Shown: piece after piece, positions 1 to 8,814 of the stretch | Layout: every line of letters starts with the position of its first letter | Position numbering within the stretch: position 1 is the stretch's first letter | DNA from: Salipaludibacillus neizhouensis | GTDB taxonomy: Bacteria > Bacillota > Bacilli > Bacillales > Salisediminibacteriaceae | DNA length: 64,000 nt | Assembly (NCBI RefSeq): GCF_002886185.1 | Contig: NZ_KZ614146.1 | Span: forward strand, 2,526,930 to 2,590,929 | Reading direction: 5' to 3' | Made by a program: the position numbers and the translations under genes | Notes under the pieces: model-generated | Seen by the model: only the letters and a program-made list of their open reading frames with translations | Told to the model about the DNA's origin: nothing | Database searches by the model: none

Positions 1-507
1 CGCAGGGCGAGTCAATACAATTTTTTTTACATGTCCTTCTTTTAATGCATGAACTGCTAATACCACAGCTAAATAGGTTTTACCTGTTCCAGCGGGCCCA
101 ATCCCAAAAACAATATCATTTTTTCGGATTGCTGATACATAGTGACGCTGACCTAAAGTCTTCGCCAAAATTGGTTTCCCTTTAGATGTCGTTGTTATTT
201 TATCTTCGTACAAGTCAGTCATCTCATCCAATAAGCCACGATTAGATAGCTGAGATGCATAAACAACATCTCTTTCTTGAATGGCGACACCATTTCTAAT
301 CAATTTTAATAGCATCTCTAAAATATCGACAATATGCTTAATCGTTTCTTCATCACCAGAAATAGTTACTTCTTGACCTCTTGTTAATATCGTTGTTGAA
401 AACGTTTCTTCCAGTCGTTGTAAATGTTTATCATTTGGTCCAAACAAAGCTTGTACTTCATTTGCCCCTTGAATGTTTAATTCTATTGTCTTTTTATTCT
501 CCGTCAA
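1..507 (-). CDS. phoH: PhoH-family ATPase, N-terminal part (runs off window)
   Basis: PhoH-like P-loop ATPase/RNA-binding protein of uncertain physiological role. About 169 N-terminal codons are present; the rest lies beyond base 1. Visible: an N-terminal KH-like/PhoH accessory region and a Walker A motif GPAGTGKT near residues 137-144, followed by the LAVVLAVHALK helix and a LTRPA strand typical of PhoH. The start is a TTG at 507 preceded by AAGGAG about 10 bases upstream. It lies 6 bases after the stop of yqfD, so the two are almost certainly co-transcribed, as yqfC-yqfD-phoH is in other Bacilli. Family assignment is secure from the P-loop and synteny. Confidence 0.92.
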   Translation of the reverse strand, partial: MTENKKTIELNIQGANEVQALFGPNDKHLQRLEETFSTTILTRGQEVTISGDEETIKHIVDILEMLLKLIRNGVAIQERDVVYASQLSNRGLLDEMTDLYEDKITTTSKGKPILAKTLGQRHYVSAIRKNDIVFGIGPAGTGKTYLAVVLAVHALKEGHVKKIVLTRPA

Positions 508-513
508 ATTTAC

Positions 514-1701
514 TCAGTCTCCTTGAATGATAGGCTGTCTCACCGCGATATCATCGATGATTTTAAAGTGTATGGATACCTTTACTTTACCACCCTCAAT
601 TGATTGGTGCAAAACTTTTTCATCCATAATTTGCGCGTGATTGGAAAAATTATCAAGTAAACTTTTTTTCCCTTCCTCCATAGCAATTTCCAATGCCTCT
701 TTTTTTAGCAATTCTTTTTCAATATCTTCTATTCCGTATTCATAAGAATACCCATATGAAATGGGAAGAGTTACACCTAGTATCTCCCAATTCTCTCTAA
801 AAATTTCTTTCACTGTTTCCTCTGAATCAGGTTTACCTATCCCCCATATCGGAAATTGGAATCGATCATTACCGATAAAATGTTTTTTTTGAACTTCTCC
901 AGTTAACTCTTCCACAGCGGATAAAAGAGGGACCTCAATGTCAGCTTTGTACCAAAACTCTCCTAGAACTGTTCCTGTAGCTGACACTTGCTTTTCTTCT
1001 CCTTCTTTACCTATATTACCCGAGACTAATATATCACCCTTTTCGACAAGTTCATTCTCACGCACGATCAATTTTCCTTTTTCTACAAAAAAGTCATGAA
1101 CCATCGCTTTTCTAGTTGCTACTAAGTGACCGTTTATCGTAGCTGGTGTTTTTTCAACAATCTCTTTTTCCACTATTTGGAAGTGATAAGATGAGCCTTG
1201 TCTTGTAACCCCTACCCAAGTAATATCTTCTCTTTCATTCATGATATGCGTTTGAATTTGTTCAGGAGGCGGCAAAAATAATGCGATACTTCCCTTTTTA
1301 ACTCCCAGTTCGTCTATCGTTGTCATTACTTCGTGTTCTAACTCCGGAGTAGCTCCATCTATTTCAATTTTCCAAACCATATTAGAAAGCACAATTATAC
1401 AGAGAAAACAACTTAATATACCCATAACCATTCCCTTGCGATTCCATATGCTTGCCCATAAAAAAGGTGCACCTTTCTTTCTCGTAAATGTAACCTTGCA
1501 GGACAAAAGCTTGGCCACTTTTTTGACAGCCCCCAAATCATCTAAATTAACATGGGCTGTGAAAATCTCTTCTGACTCGTATTCAATCCCCCATATCTCT
1601 AAACCAATTTCTTTGCTCAGTCTAATAAATTTCTCAGGAGTGGTCTCTTTGATCCGAATTTTCATGAAACCTTTGTAATTCTTCAGCCAATCATTACGCA
1701 T
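514..1701 (-). CDS. yqfD: Sporulation protein YqfD
   Basis: YqfD-family protein of 395 residues, conserved in endospore formers and required for efficient sporulation in B. subtilis; the molecular function is not established. A cytoplasmic N-terminal domain of about 90 residues is followed by one membrane segment at about residues 91-110, then a long extracytoplasmic domain (signature WVGVTRQGSSYHF around 160-175, then PEQ-, GxG- and VSATG-type segments). The start at 1701 has GAGGAGAAGTAAAT before the ATG. Only 14 bases separate it from yqfC upstream and 6 from phoH downstream, which fits a yqfC-yqfD-phoH operon. The context and the residue pattern make the family assignment firm. Confidence 0.92.
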   Translation of the reverse strand: MRNDWLKNYKGFMKIRIKETTPEKFIRLSKEIGLEIWGIEYESEEIFTAHVNLDDLGAVKKVAKLLSCKVTFTRKKGAPFLWASIWNRKGMVMGILSCFLCIIVLSNMVWKIEIDGATPELEHEVMTTIDELGVKKGSIALFLPPPEQIQTHIMNEREDITWVGVTRQGSSYHFQIVEKEIVEKTPATINGHLVATRKAMVHDFFVEKGKLIVRENELVEKGDILVSGNIGKEGEEKQVSATGTVLGEFWYKADIEVPLLSAVEELTGEVQKKHFIGNDRFQFPIWGIGKPDSEETVKEIFRENWEILGVTLPISYGYSYEYGIEDIEKELLKKEALEIAMEEGKKSLLDNFSNHAQIMDEKVLHQSIEGGKVKVSIHFKIIDDIAVRQPIIQGD

Positions 1702-1715
1702 ATTTACTTCTCCTC

Positions 1716-2006
1716 TCAGTCACGATTTCTATCGAGATAATGGACATCTTTTATTTTTCCTTCAAGTAATATTTCTTCAGCATGGATTTTCTTGATGATG
1801 AACTGTTCACCTCTAATTAAAAGTTCCCCATCCGTTAAAGCTAGCTTTAATTCCTTGTCTGTAAATAACAAGACACCTTGATGGTTCTCAATATAAATAT
1901 GAAGGTTCCCAACCAAAGTGATCCTAGGTAAATCCATCACAACATCGGCAGGTAAATCTAAATAATTTACCATCCACTTTTTTACCCATTTTTGAAATTG
2001 CTTCAT
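1716..2006 (-). CDS. yqfC: Sporulation protein YqfC
   Basis: Small YabP/YqfC-family protein (96 residues), found in spore formers next to yqfD; its role in the mother cell is not worked out. The body MKQFQKWVKKWMVNYLDLP, then DLPRITLVGNLHIYIENHQG is the family pattern (a beta-rich YabP-like domain). A longer frame opens at 2024, but the Shine-Dalgarno GAGGTGG lies just upstream of the ATG at 2006, so 2006 is the start. It is the first gene of the yqfC-yqfD-phoH unit; the stem-loop at 2069-2114 separates it from the floA operon upstream. Confidence 0.9.
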   Translation of the reverse strand: MKQFQKWVKKWMVNYLDLPADVVMDLPRITLVGNLHIYIENHQGVLLFTDKELKLALTDGELLIRGEQFIIKKIHAEEILLEGKIKDVHYLDRNRD

Positions 2007-2068
2007 GTTGAACCACCTCTCCACTAATATGTATGAATTTAATCACTCTACTATCACAAAAAAGAAAA

Positions 2069-2114
2069 GAGACTAGCTGATTTATCACTAAAAGTGATAA
2101 ATCAAACTAGTCTC
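2069..2114 (-). terminator. Rho-independent terminator after the floA operon
   Basis: Long inverted repeat: GAGACTAG and GATTTATCACT pair with AGTGATAAATC and CTAGTCTC around a 3-base loop. On the minus strand it is followed by a T-rich tract. It sits 18 bases after the stop of the yqfB-like gene and ends the yqeZ-floA-yqfB transcript before yqfC. Confidence 0.88.
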
Positions 2115-2132
2115 TCAAGTTTAACTATATAA

Positions 2133-2648
2133 TTATGGACGTCTTCGTCCTTTAGGCTTCCCTAAAATTTCTGCCCAAATGACTCCTTTTACTGCATCGT
2201 TTCCAGAAACTCTGCTAAAGTCGAGTCTGACTTTAGGTGACCTTACATTTCCTGGACGACCTATTGCAGAATCATCCACTTCTCCAGCTCTTTTCATTGC
2301 TTGTTTTTTACGCTCTTGAAGCCTATTATAACGTTCTTGCAGCTCATGACTTGCAGTGCCTATTTCAGCATCTACCTCTGATAGCGATGCACTCCTTGAA
2401 TCTGAGTCATTTGAGTGATCCTCTGCTTGACGTTCTTGGGGATAATTATCCGCTGACCGTTCTTCCTGGCGAAAAATATCTTTCCAATCAACCTCTTGCT
2501 TTCGATTATCAGTTTCTGATTTATGCTGCGACTGTCCTTGTTCCGGAGCATTCTTTTTGGCACTGCCACGAAAAAAGCTAATCAATGCTGCAATGATGAA
2601 AAAGAGAATAAGAGGTGATTCTTGTAATAATTGGAATATGCCTTCCAT
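2133..2648 (-). CDS. Small membrane-anchored protein, yqfB position in the floA operon
   Basis: Protein of 171 residues with one N-terminal hydrophobic segment (about residues 10-24, LILFFIIAALISFF) followed by a highly charged, glutamine/glutamate/arginine-rich body with a predicted coiled coil around ELQERYNRLQERKKQAMKR, and a more ordered C-terminus (RLDFSRVSGNDAVKGVIWAEILGKPKGRRRP). I do not recognise a functional domain. Its place as the third gene after yqeZ and floA matches yqfB of B. subtilis; the C-terminal DAVKG-x-WAEILG-PK motif looks conserved and is probably the functional part. The start has AAGGGAG upstream. It is likely expressed with floA and may work with the flotillin membrane domain; that role is inference. 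Confidence 0.75.
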   Translation of the reverse strand: MEGIFQLLQESPLILFFIIAALISFFRGSAKKNAPEQGQSQHKSETDNRKQEVDWKDIFRQEERSADNYPQERQAEDHSNDSDSRSASLSEVDAEIGTASHELQERYNRLQERKKQAMKRAGEVDDSAIGRPGNVRSPKVRLDFSRVSGNDAVKGVIWAEILGKPKGRRRP

Positions 2649-2700
2649 TAATCTACGCTCCCTTCATAATAGGAACAAAAGGAAGTCCCTCTTTCAATCA

Positions 2701-3708
2701 TTACCGATTGGATCCTGGGTTATTTGTATCATCTTCACTTGAGTCAGTAGCTTTACCGATAGATCCTCTCATATCCGTATCTGCCTTGACATTGTTGAAG
2801 TTCATGTAATCCATTACCCCTAAATTTCCTGAACGGAAAGCTTCCGCCATAGCCCTAGGTACTTCTGCTTCTGCTTCAACAACCTTCGCTCGCATTTCTT
2901 CTACTCTTGCTGTCATTTCTTGCTCAGCTGCAACAGCCATAGCACGACGTTCTTCTGCTTTAGCTTGAGCAATTTTCTTGTCAGCTTCTGCTTGATCCGT
3001 TTGCAATCCTGCTCCAATGTTTTTACCGATATCAATATCAGCAATATCAATTGATAGAATTTCAAACGCTGTACCAGCATCTAAGCCTTTTTTCAATACC
3101 GTCTGAGAAATCATGTCTGGACTTTCCAGCACTGCCGCATGATTTTTAGCGGAACCAATTGTAGATACAATCCCTTCACCAACTCGGGCGATGATTGTTT
3201 CTTCTCCAGCACCCCCGACAAGGCGATCAATGTTAGCACGAACAGTAATTCTAGCTTTGGCTTTCACTTCGATACCATCCATTGCCACACCAGCAATAAA
3301 AGGCGTTTCAATTACTTTCGGATTAACACTCATTTGAACAGCTTCTAGTACATCACGTCCTGCCAGATCAATAGCGGCGGCACGTTCAAATGTCAAATCA
3401 ATATTTGCCCGTTGTGCAGCGATGAGAGCGTTTACGACTCTATCTACGTTACCACCTGCCAAATAATGACCTTCAAGCTTGTTAGTATTGAGTTCTAAAC
3501 CAGCTTTTACAGCTTTAATCAATGGATTAACAACACGATGTGGTATAACCCGACGAAGCCTCATTCCAACTAGTTCGAAAATACCTACCTTAACACCAGC
3601 AGCCCATGCAGAAATCCACAATGCCACTGGAACAAATGTTACAAGTACACCTATTGCAATTATAATAAGACCAATGACAATAAATATACCAATCTCTTCT
3701 AAGTTCAT
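2701..3708 (-). CDS. floA: Flotillin-like protein FloA
   Basis: Bacterial flotillin-type SPFH protein (335 residues) that assembles into membrane microdomains and affects membrane fluidity and signalling complexes. An N-terminal hydrophobic hairpin (about 5-40, [20 protein letters not shown] then [11 protein letters not shown]) is followed by the SPFH domain ([20 protein letters not shown]) and an alanine/glutamate-rich coiled-coil C-terminus ([20 protein letters not shown]). The length fits FloA (YqfA). The start has AAGGAGG seven bases upstream. It lies between yqeZ (NfeD) and yqfB; the NfeD-flotillin pairing is widely conserved. A sigma-W-type promoter upstream of yqeZ probably drives it, linking it to cell-envelope stress. 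Confidence 0.96.
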   Translation of the reverse strand: MNLEEIGIFIVIGLIIIAIGVLVTFVPVALWISAWAAGVKVGIFELVGMRLRRVIPHRVVNPLIKAVKAGLELNTNKLEGHYLAGGNVDRVVNALIAAQRANIDLTFERAAAIDLAGRDVLEAVQMSVNPKVIETPFIAGVAMDGIEVKAKARITVRANIDRLVGGAGEETIIARVGEGIVSTIGSAKNHAAVLESPDMISQTVLKKGLDAGTAFEILSIDIADIDIGKNIGAGLQTDQAEADKKIAQAKAEERRAMAVAAEQEMTARVEEMRAKVVEAEAEVPRAMAEAFRSGNLGVMDYMNFNNVKADTDMRGSIGKATDSSEDDTNNPGSNR

Positions 3709-3738
3709 TTGTTTTCCTCCTTTTCCTTTTTCAACCGA

Positions 3739-5082
3739 TTAATCATCAGACCCGAGTCTTTCTTCCCGAACAACTATTCGAGAGCCAACTGCAGATATGA
3801 CCTTGACTTTACTTCCTTGTTCAATATATCCTCCTTCAGAAACCACGTCAAGTCGTTCGTTCTTTATTAACGCAGTTCCTGAAGGTCTAAGGCTTGTTAA
3901 TACTTCGCCTACCTCTCCTACAATCTCACTGCGAGACGTATTAGAAACGTAACCCTGGTCGGTTTTCGTTTGAGCAGTTAAGATGACCTTTTTAAATGGC
4001 CCACGGTATCCAACATATTTAATAAACATAATAGAGGCGATTACTGTAATTATTCCTGCAATTACAACGGATAAAAGGATATACGATGTGGAGTATGAAC
4101 TTAACACCAGACTCCCCACTATTGCACCAATTCCCATAATCCCGAAAATCCCAAAGCTGGGTAAGAAAATTTCAATCAGGAGTAATATTACCCCTATTCC
4201 AAACAAAATTAAAGTTTCCCAACCAGCGAATCCCGCAACTAAATGTCCAAAGAAATACAAAAACAATGAAGTTGCTCCCATAATACCGGGGATTCCAAAG
4301 CCGGGAGAAAATAATTCTAATACTAGTCCTAAGCTTCCTACCGATAAAAGTATCGGGATAACAATAGGATTTGTAACAAATCGGGCAATTTTTTCGGCTA
4401 AACTAACTTCAGCTACCCGTTCTTCAGCATTTTCCATACCTAGGAAAGCAAGAAGTTCTTCTCTATTCTCTAGAACTGCTTCGGCATAGCCAACTTCCAA
4501 AGCCTCTTCGCTAGTTAATGAAAGAAGTTTGCCTTCCGGGGCACCGTAATCAGGTAAATCCACCTGCGGATCGGCCATTGCCAGCGCGTATTTTTCATCT
4601 CTATCGTTTAAACCCGCAGCACTTCGCATTCTTGAGAGCCACGCTGAGTGGGCTTTGCTGCTTGCAGCATTCCCGGAGCCATCAATTACTTGAGCAGCTC
4701 CCATCTCCGTTCCTGGCATCATAACGATCTGATCAGCATTTAGAGAGATATAAGCACCTGCAGACATTGCTTCACCAACAACAAAAGCCGTGGTTGGTGT
4801 CGTTGTATCTCTCACCAGCTTAGCAATATCGCCTGCTGCATCTACCAAACCACCAGGTGTATCTACTTCCAGAACAATATGATCTGCTCCCTCTTCTTCT
4901 GCCTTTTTTATAGAACGGTTTAGAAAAGCTTCCAAGCCTCTTTCTACAGCTTGCTCAACTGGAATATAGTATACTAAATCACCTTCACCTTCACTTTCTG
5001 CCTGGGGTGGGGAGAATATTAATAAGACAAAAGCCAGGACAATCATAGATGAAAAAATCATTAGCCTTATTTTTTTATTCAT
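3739..5082 (-). CDS. yqeZ: NfeD-family membrane serine protease YqeZ
   Basis: Long-form NfeD protein (447 residues). An N-terminal signal anchor (about 5-24) leads to a ClpP-class serine protease domain: VDTPGGLV at about 74-80, then EAMSAGAYIS, with the likely nucleophile Ser near residue 107 and the Lys/His region SSKAHSAW. Four or more membrane segments follow (about 235-350), then a C-terminal OB-fold domain (GEVGEVLTSLRPSGTALI). NfeD proteins pair genetically with stomatin/flotillin proteins, here floA. The start ATG has GGGGG upstream. It is the first gene of yqeZ-floA-yqfB. Neither catalytic region shows damage. Confidence 0.92.
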   Translation of the reverse strand: MNKKIRLMIFSSMIVLAFVLLIFSPPQAESEGEGDLVYYIPVEQAVERGLEAFLNRSIKKAEEEGADHIVLEVDTPGGLVDAAGDIAKLVRDTTTPTTAFVVGEAMSAGAYISLNADQIVMMPGTEMGAAQVIDGSGNAASSKAHSAWLSRMRSAAGLNDRDEKYALAMADPQVDLPDYGAPEGKLLSLTSEEALEVGYAEAVLENREELLAFLGMENAEERVAEVSLAEKIARFVTNPIVIPILLSVGSLGLVLELFSPGFGIPGIMGATSLFLYFFGHLVAGFAGWETLILFGIGVILLLIEIFLPSFGIFGIMGIGAIVGSLVLSSYSTSYILLSVVIAGIITVIASIMFIKYVGYRGPFKKVILTAQTKTDQGYVSNTSRSEIVGEVGEVLTSLRPSGTALIKNERLDVVSEGGYIEQGSKVKVISAVGSRIVVREERLGSDD

Positions 5083-5132
5083 TTTTCTGAACCCCCTTTC
5101 TATTTCTTACTGTTTTCTCCCATAAATTCATT

Positions 5133-5158
5133 TACGGATAAGTCAGTATGAAGTTTCA
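5133..5158 (-). promoter_or_regulatory. Sigma-W-type promoter for yqeZ-floA-yqfB
   Basis: Reading the minus strand, TGAAAC (5158-5153) and CGTA (5136-5133) are separated by exactly 16 bases, the consensus for the ECF factor sigma-W. The element lies about 50 bases upstream of the yqeZ start. The homologous operon in B. subtilis is known to be sigma-W dependent. Confidence 0.8.
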
Positions 5159-5222
5159 CTAATCATACTATTAACAATTACTTCTTTTATTTTACCTTTT
5201 ATTTCAGAAAACATAAAGAAAG

Positions 5223-5264
5223 AGGCTGTCTCCAAAGATACAAAATACCTTTTTGAGACAGCCT
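5223..5264. terminator. Stem-loop, AGGCTGTCTC / GAGACAGCCT
   Basis: Ten-base perfect arms around a 22-base loop. It lies between the divergent-ended yqeY transcript and the yqeZ promoter, where a terminator is not needed for either annotated gene. It resembles the gag-type terminator hairpins seen elsewhere here (41604-41647). It may end a lost or unannotated transcript. Confidence 0.5.
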
Positions 5265-5432
5265 TTAAAACAGTGAGCGTTCCCTCGCTTCCTCATGTAG
5301 CACTTAGAGCAGTAGGTGGAGATGGAGATGCTACAATGTGCAAACGCTTATTTCCTCACCTTACACGTTCATTTGACGTCCCTCACTTTAAATAATCACC
5401 TAGGTCATCAACCAAACAAACTCAGACAAAGT
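5265..5432. other. Unexplained intergenic segment between yqeZ and yqeY
   Basis: No convincing reading frame or known site. A loose inverted pair TGTAGCA (about 5296) and TGCTACA (about 5326) frames a purine-rich stretch. It may be the remnant of a small RNA or gene ending at the 5223-5264 stem-loop. Confidence 0.25.
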
Positions 5433-5463
5433 AAAAACGCCTTGTAGAATTCTACAAGGCGTT
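5433..5463 (-). terminator. Terminator of rpsU-yqeY
   Basis: Palindrome AACGCCTTGTAGAA / TTCTACAAGGCGTT followed on the minus strand by a T-run. It lies 10 bases after the yqeY stop. Confidence 0.9.
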
Positions 5464-5473
5464 CGTTAATTAA

Positions 5474-5917
5474 TTAAGTTAATGATTGTTCCACTTGTTG
5501 TCTAATTTTCGATCCATCTGAACGGCCTTTTACTTTAGGCATAATCGCGCCCATCACTTTACCCATATCTGCTTTAGACTTTGCACCAACTTCTTGAATC
5601 GTATCATTCACTACTAGCTGGAGCTCCTCATCAGAGAGCTGTGACGGCATATATTCAGTCAAAATATCAATATCGACTTTTGTCTTTTGAACGAGATCTT
5701 CTCTATTTGCTTGCTCAAATTCCTGGAGGGATTCATTGCGTTGTTTCATCTCACGATTTAAAATCGTTAAGATTTCATCTTCAGTAAGCTCCTCACCTTT
5801 GTTGATAGATTCGTTCTGAATTGATGCTTTTACAGACCGAATAACCGAAAGGCGTTGCTTATCTTTACTCCGCATGGCATCCTTCATATCTTGATTTAAT
5901 CGATCAAGAAACTTCAA
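5474..5917 (-). CDS. yqeY: GatB/YqeY domain protein
   Basis: Stand-alone GatB/YqeY-type protein (147 residues) related to the tRNA-binding tail of the GatB amidotransferase subunit; its own role is unknown. The helical domain shows [18 protein letters not shown] at the N-terminus, then [14 protein letters not shown] and [20 protein letters not shown], the conserved C-terminal motif with the KGRxDG turn. The start is a TTG at 5917 with GGAGAGGGTG upstream, and the homologous proteins begin at this point. It follows rpsU with a 17-base gap, the standard Firmicute arrangement, and ends at the terminator 5433-5463. Confidence 0.93.
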   Translation of the reverse strand: MKFLDRLNQDMKDAMRSKDKQRLSVIRSVKASIQNESINKGEELTEDEILTILNREMKQRNESLQEFEQANREDLVQKTKVDIDILTEYMPSQLSDEELQLVVNDTIQEVGAKSKADMGKVMGAIMPKVKGRSDGSKIRQQVEQSLT

Positions 5918-5934
5918 GGAAATACACCCTCTCC

Positions 5935-6108
5935 TTAGAACTTACGATTACGAGCCGCTTCGGACTTCTTCTTTTTCTTAATACTAGGTTTTTCATAGTG
6001 TTTACGCTTTTTAACCTCTGCCATCGTACCTTCTTTAGAAATAGTTTTCTTGAAGCGACGAAGAGCAGTATCTAAAGTTTCATTCTTACGTACACGAGTT
6101 TCTGCCAT
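5935..6108 (-). CDS. rpsU: 30S ribosomal protein S21
   Basis: Small, very basic ribosomal protein of 57 residues: [20 protein letters not shown] start, [14 protein letters not shown] middle and a SEAARNRKF end, the normal bS21 length and pattern. A longer frame opens at 6135, but GGAGGG six bases before the ATG at 6108 fixes the start. It is the first gene of rpsU-yqeY. A consensus promoter is at 6167-6195, and a small hairpin lies in the leader. Confidence 0.97.
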   Translation of the reverse strand: MAETRVRKNETLDTALRRFKKTISKEGTMAEVKKRKHYEKPSIKKKKKSEAARNRKF

Positions 6109-6140
6109 TCTGTATCCCTCCCTCCGAGCAACCAATCAAA

Positions 6141-6158
6141 ACATGCCAAATTGCATGT
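6141..6158. other. Hairpin in the rpsU leader
   Basis: ACATGC-CAAATT-GCATGT with a run of seven T on the plus side and TTTTG on the minus side. It lies within the transcribed leader of rpsU between promoter and ribosome-binding site. It could attenuate rpsU or stop plus-strand read-in. No experimental parallel is claimed. Confidence 0.4.
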
Positions 6159-6166
6159 CTTTTTTT

Positions 6167-6195
6167 ATTATATATGAATGGGAAGTTATGGTCAA
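6167..6195 (-). promoter_or_regulatory. Sigma-A promoter for rpsU-yqeY
   Basis: On the minus strand TTGACC (6195-6190), a 17-base spacer and TATAAT (6172-6167). Near-consensus, about 60 bases upstream of the rpsU start. Confidence 0.85.
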
Positions 6196-6343
6196 CTTTA
6201 TTTTTAAAATATCCTACTATTTATACTAATAAAAAGCGAATCTATTACTATAGTGCTTGTTCAAAATCGTTTATAAAAACAATCTGAAATACTTGTCATC
6301 CTTGTCCCACTATAGCCATATAGTTGGAGGAGGAGGTATGTTT

Positions 6344-7273
6344 ATGAGTGAATGGATTACATTATTTGCAATATTCATTTCTTTATTTTTGTTTGGAATG
6401 TTCGTCATGAGGCACGGATTATTGCTTCGTTTCAAAACCAAAATCCCTTACCTGACATATCAATTCATCGATCATCCCATAAAAGGACTATTAACAGGAA
6501 TAATTGCTTCCGCAGCGCTTCAGAGTAGTTCAGCTGTAATGGTTATCACAATAGGTCTTGTCTCCACTAAGATAATCCGTTTCAAGCAATGCATTGGCTT
6601 AATTCTTGGTGCGAACATAGGTACAGTATTCACCCTGGAACTTCTTGCCTTTGAATTATCATATCTTATTATCCCATGCCTTATTATTGGAGCTTTATTA
6701 CTTTTTTCATCGCAAGAAGCAACATTCTCGATGGGGTGTTTCTTTTTTGGGCTAGGTATCATTTTTGTTTCTATGCACGGTTTTGAAACATTGGCCGCAC
6801 CTTTGTCGGCTATCCCAACCGTATATGATTGGTTTATGTGGTCTCAGGAATATACAAGTTTAGGTTTGTTTATCGGTATTATTCTTAGTAGTGTCATTCA
6901 ATCCAGCTCTGCTGTTTCCGCTATGGCAATGAGTTTTTTAGACGAAAATATTCTCTCACTCCCTGCTTCAATTGCAATTGTGTTTGGTGCAAACATCGGC
7001 ACCTGTGCTACAGCTTGGTTAGCTTGTCTAGGAGGTTCAAAGGACGCAAAACTCGCAGCTTATGCTCATATATGGATAAATATAATTGGTGTTTGCTTAT
7101 TTTTTCCGTTTATAGAAACCTTTTCAGAGTTGATAATATTAACAAGCGATAGTAAGAGTCAACACCTTGTTAACGCTGCGTTCCTATTCAATATAATTAG
7201 TGCATTACTAATTTTACCTGTGATTAGTCCTTTCTCAAGATTTATAGAATGGATTCACTATAGGAAAATCTAG
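6344..7273 (+). CDS. Na/Pi cotransporter family protein (YqeW-like)
   Basis: Integral membrane protein of 309 residues from the NptA/YqeW-type sodium-phosphate cotransporter family. It contains the two characteristic inverted QSSS repeats, ALQSSSAVMV (about residue 60) and IQSSSAVSAM (about 185), each in a re-entrant segment, plus paired GANIGT motifs at about 90 and 220 (LGANIGTVFT and FGANIGTCAT). About eight membrane segments. The longer open frame from 6257 is unlikely: GGAGGAGGAGGT directly precedes ATGTTTATG, and only the ATG at 6344 has correct spacing. It is monocistronic, divergent from rpsU, and ends near the bidirectional terminator at 7409-7448. Substrate is inferred from family. 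Confidence 0.85.
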   Translation: MSEWITLFAIFISLFLFGMFVMRHGLLLRFKTKIPYLTYQFIDHPIKGLLTGIIASAALQSSSAVMVITIGLVSTKIIRFKQCIGLILGANIGTVFTLELLAFELSYLIIPCLIIGALLLFSSQEATFSMGCFFFGLGIIFVSMHGFETLAAPLSAIPTVYDWFMWSQEYTSLGLFIGIILSSVIQSSSAVSAMAMSFLDENILSLPASIAIVFGANIGTCATAWLACLGGSKDAKLAAYAHIWINIIGVCLFFPFIETFSELIILTSDSKSQHLVNAAFLFNIISALLILPVISPFSRFIEWIHYRKI

Positions 7274-7408
7274 ATTAGAATACACTTTTTATCTATTAAA
7301 ACTAGAGTCATTTCAAATAAAAATCCAATTTCCAGTCCGCGCCTCGTTTCGAATACCCTCTGAGCTTGAGCTACTCAATCAACAATTAGATTAAACAGAA
7401 CCAAAATC

Positions 7409-7448
7409 AAAAAAGATGACCCTGGCAGAAAACCAAAGTCATCTTTTT
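7409..7448. terminator. Bidirectional terminator between yqeW-like gene and mtaB
   Basis: AAAAAGATGAC pairs with GTCATCTTTTT, with an inner CTGG/CCA pair. T-runs exist on both strands, and both flanking genes converge on it. Confidence 0.88.
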
Positions 7449-7474
7449 CATTTTTAGAACATCACAATAGAAAA

Positions 7475-8809
7475 CTAAACTAATTCTGGTTGTTCATCTT
7501 TTACTACTTTTACGAAAGATCCAATATTGAAAGGATACCCGGGCCGCTCAATTTTCACTTTCACGATCTTGCCAATCATATCTTTTCCTAATGGAACTTT
7601 CACTTTCATGTAGTTATCCGTATAACCAATTAAGTACTCCGGGTTTTCTTTATCCTCTTCTTCAGGAATCATTTCAAGCACTTCACCTTCATGAAGGCTG
7701 GCATACTCTTTTGCTTGCTGATTGGAAAGCTCTATTAGCTGTTGGACACGCTTATGTTTAATGCTGTCCTCAACCTGATTTTCCATTCTGGCAGCAGGCG
7801 TACCTGTTCTCATTGAATAAGGAAAAACATGAAGTTCAGAGTAACCAATTTCACGGATAAAGTCATACGTTTCCTGAAACTCTTCCTCTGTCTCACCTGG
7901 GAAACCTACGATAACATCGGAAGTGACAGCAAGACCAGGAAGTGCTTTTTTCAAGAGATCTACCCTCTCCCTGTAAAAGGAGATTTCATATTTACGTCTC
8001 ATTCTTTTTAATACCGTATCTGAGCCTGACTGCAAAGGCACATGAAGATGTCGTACAATTTTCTTGGACTTATCGATCACGTCAATGACAGCATCAGTAA
8101 TCTGACTCGCTTCAATAGAGGAAATGCGAATTCTTTTCAATCCGGTAATTTTCTCTAAATCCGCCAACAGGTTCGATAAGCTGTAATTCTTCATGTCCTC
8201 TCCATACCCACCTGTATGGATTCCTGTCAAAACAATTTCTTTATAGCCTGCTTCTACTAATTGTTCTGCTTGCTGAAGAACATCCTCTGGTTTTCTAGAG
8301 CGCATTAGTCCTCTTGCCCATGGAATAATACAGAACGTACAAAAGTTATTGCAGCCCTCTTGAATTTTCAGCGAGGCACGAGTTCTGTCAGTAAAAGAAG
8401 GAACATCCAGTTCTTCATAGACTCGTGCTTTCATGATGTTACCTACACCATTAATTGGCTCGCGTTCATTTTTATACTGTTCGATATAGTCTATTAGCTT
8501 ATGACGATCCTGTGTCCCTACTACAATATCAACACCAGGAATAGCCATTACCTCTGCGGGAGATGTTTGAGCGTAACATCCTGTTACGCAGACAACTGCA
8601 TTAGGATTTTTTCTAATCGCACGACGAATAACTTGGCGACTTTTCTTGTCACCAGTATTTGTTACTGTACAAGTATTAATAACATAAACGTCGGAAATAT
8701 GTGTGTATTCTTCTTTTTCATAACCTGCATTTTGAAACAATTGCCAAATTGACTCTGTTTCATAATGATTTACTTTACACCCTAACGTATGAAATGCGAC
8801 CGTTGGCAT
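7475..8809 (-). CDS. mtaB: tRNA t6A37 methylthiotransferase MtaB
   Basis: Radical-SAM methylthiotransferase that converts t6A to ms2t6A at position 37 of ANN-decoding tRNAs. Domains in order: UPF0004 N-terminal domain with its three cluster cysteines (LGCKVNHYE, NTCTVTN, TGCYAQ), radical-SAM domain with CNNFCTFC, and a C-terminal TRAM domain (YTDNYMKVKVPLG). 444 residues from the ATG at 8809; a GTG at 8818 in the same frame sits inside the Shine-Dalgarno GGGGTGA and is rejected. It lies 5 bases after the rsmE stop and is the last gene of the hrcA-grpE-dnaK-dnaJ-prmA-rsmE-mtaB run. Confidence 0.95.
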   Translation of the reverse strand: MPTVAFHTLGCKVNHYETESIWQLFQNAGYEKEEYTHISDVYVINTCTVTNTGDKKSRQVIRRAIRKNPNAVVCVTGCYAQTSPAEVMAIPGVDIVVGTQDRHKLIDYIEQYKNEREPINGVGNIMKARVYEELDVPSFTDRTRASLKIQEGCNNFCTFCIIPWARGLMRSRKPEDVLQQAEQLVEAGYKEIVLTGIHTGGYGEDMKNYSLSNLLADLEKITGLKRIRISSIEASQITDAVIDVIDKSKKIVRHLHVPLQSGSDTVLKRMRRKYEISFYRERVDLLKKALPGLAVTSDVIVGFPGETEEEFQETYDFIREIGYSELHVFPYSMRTGTPAARMENQVEDSIKHKRVQQLIELSNQQAKEYASLHEGEVLEMIPEEEDKENPEYLIGYTDNYMKVKVPLGKDMIGKIVKVKIERPGYPFNIGSFVKVVKDEQPELV

Positions 8810-8814
8810 TATTT

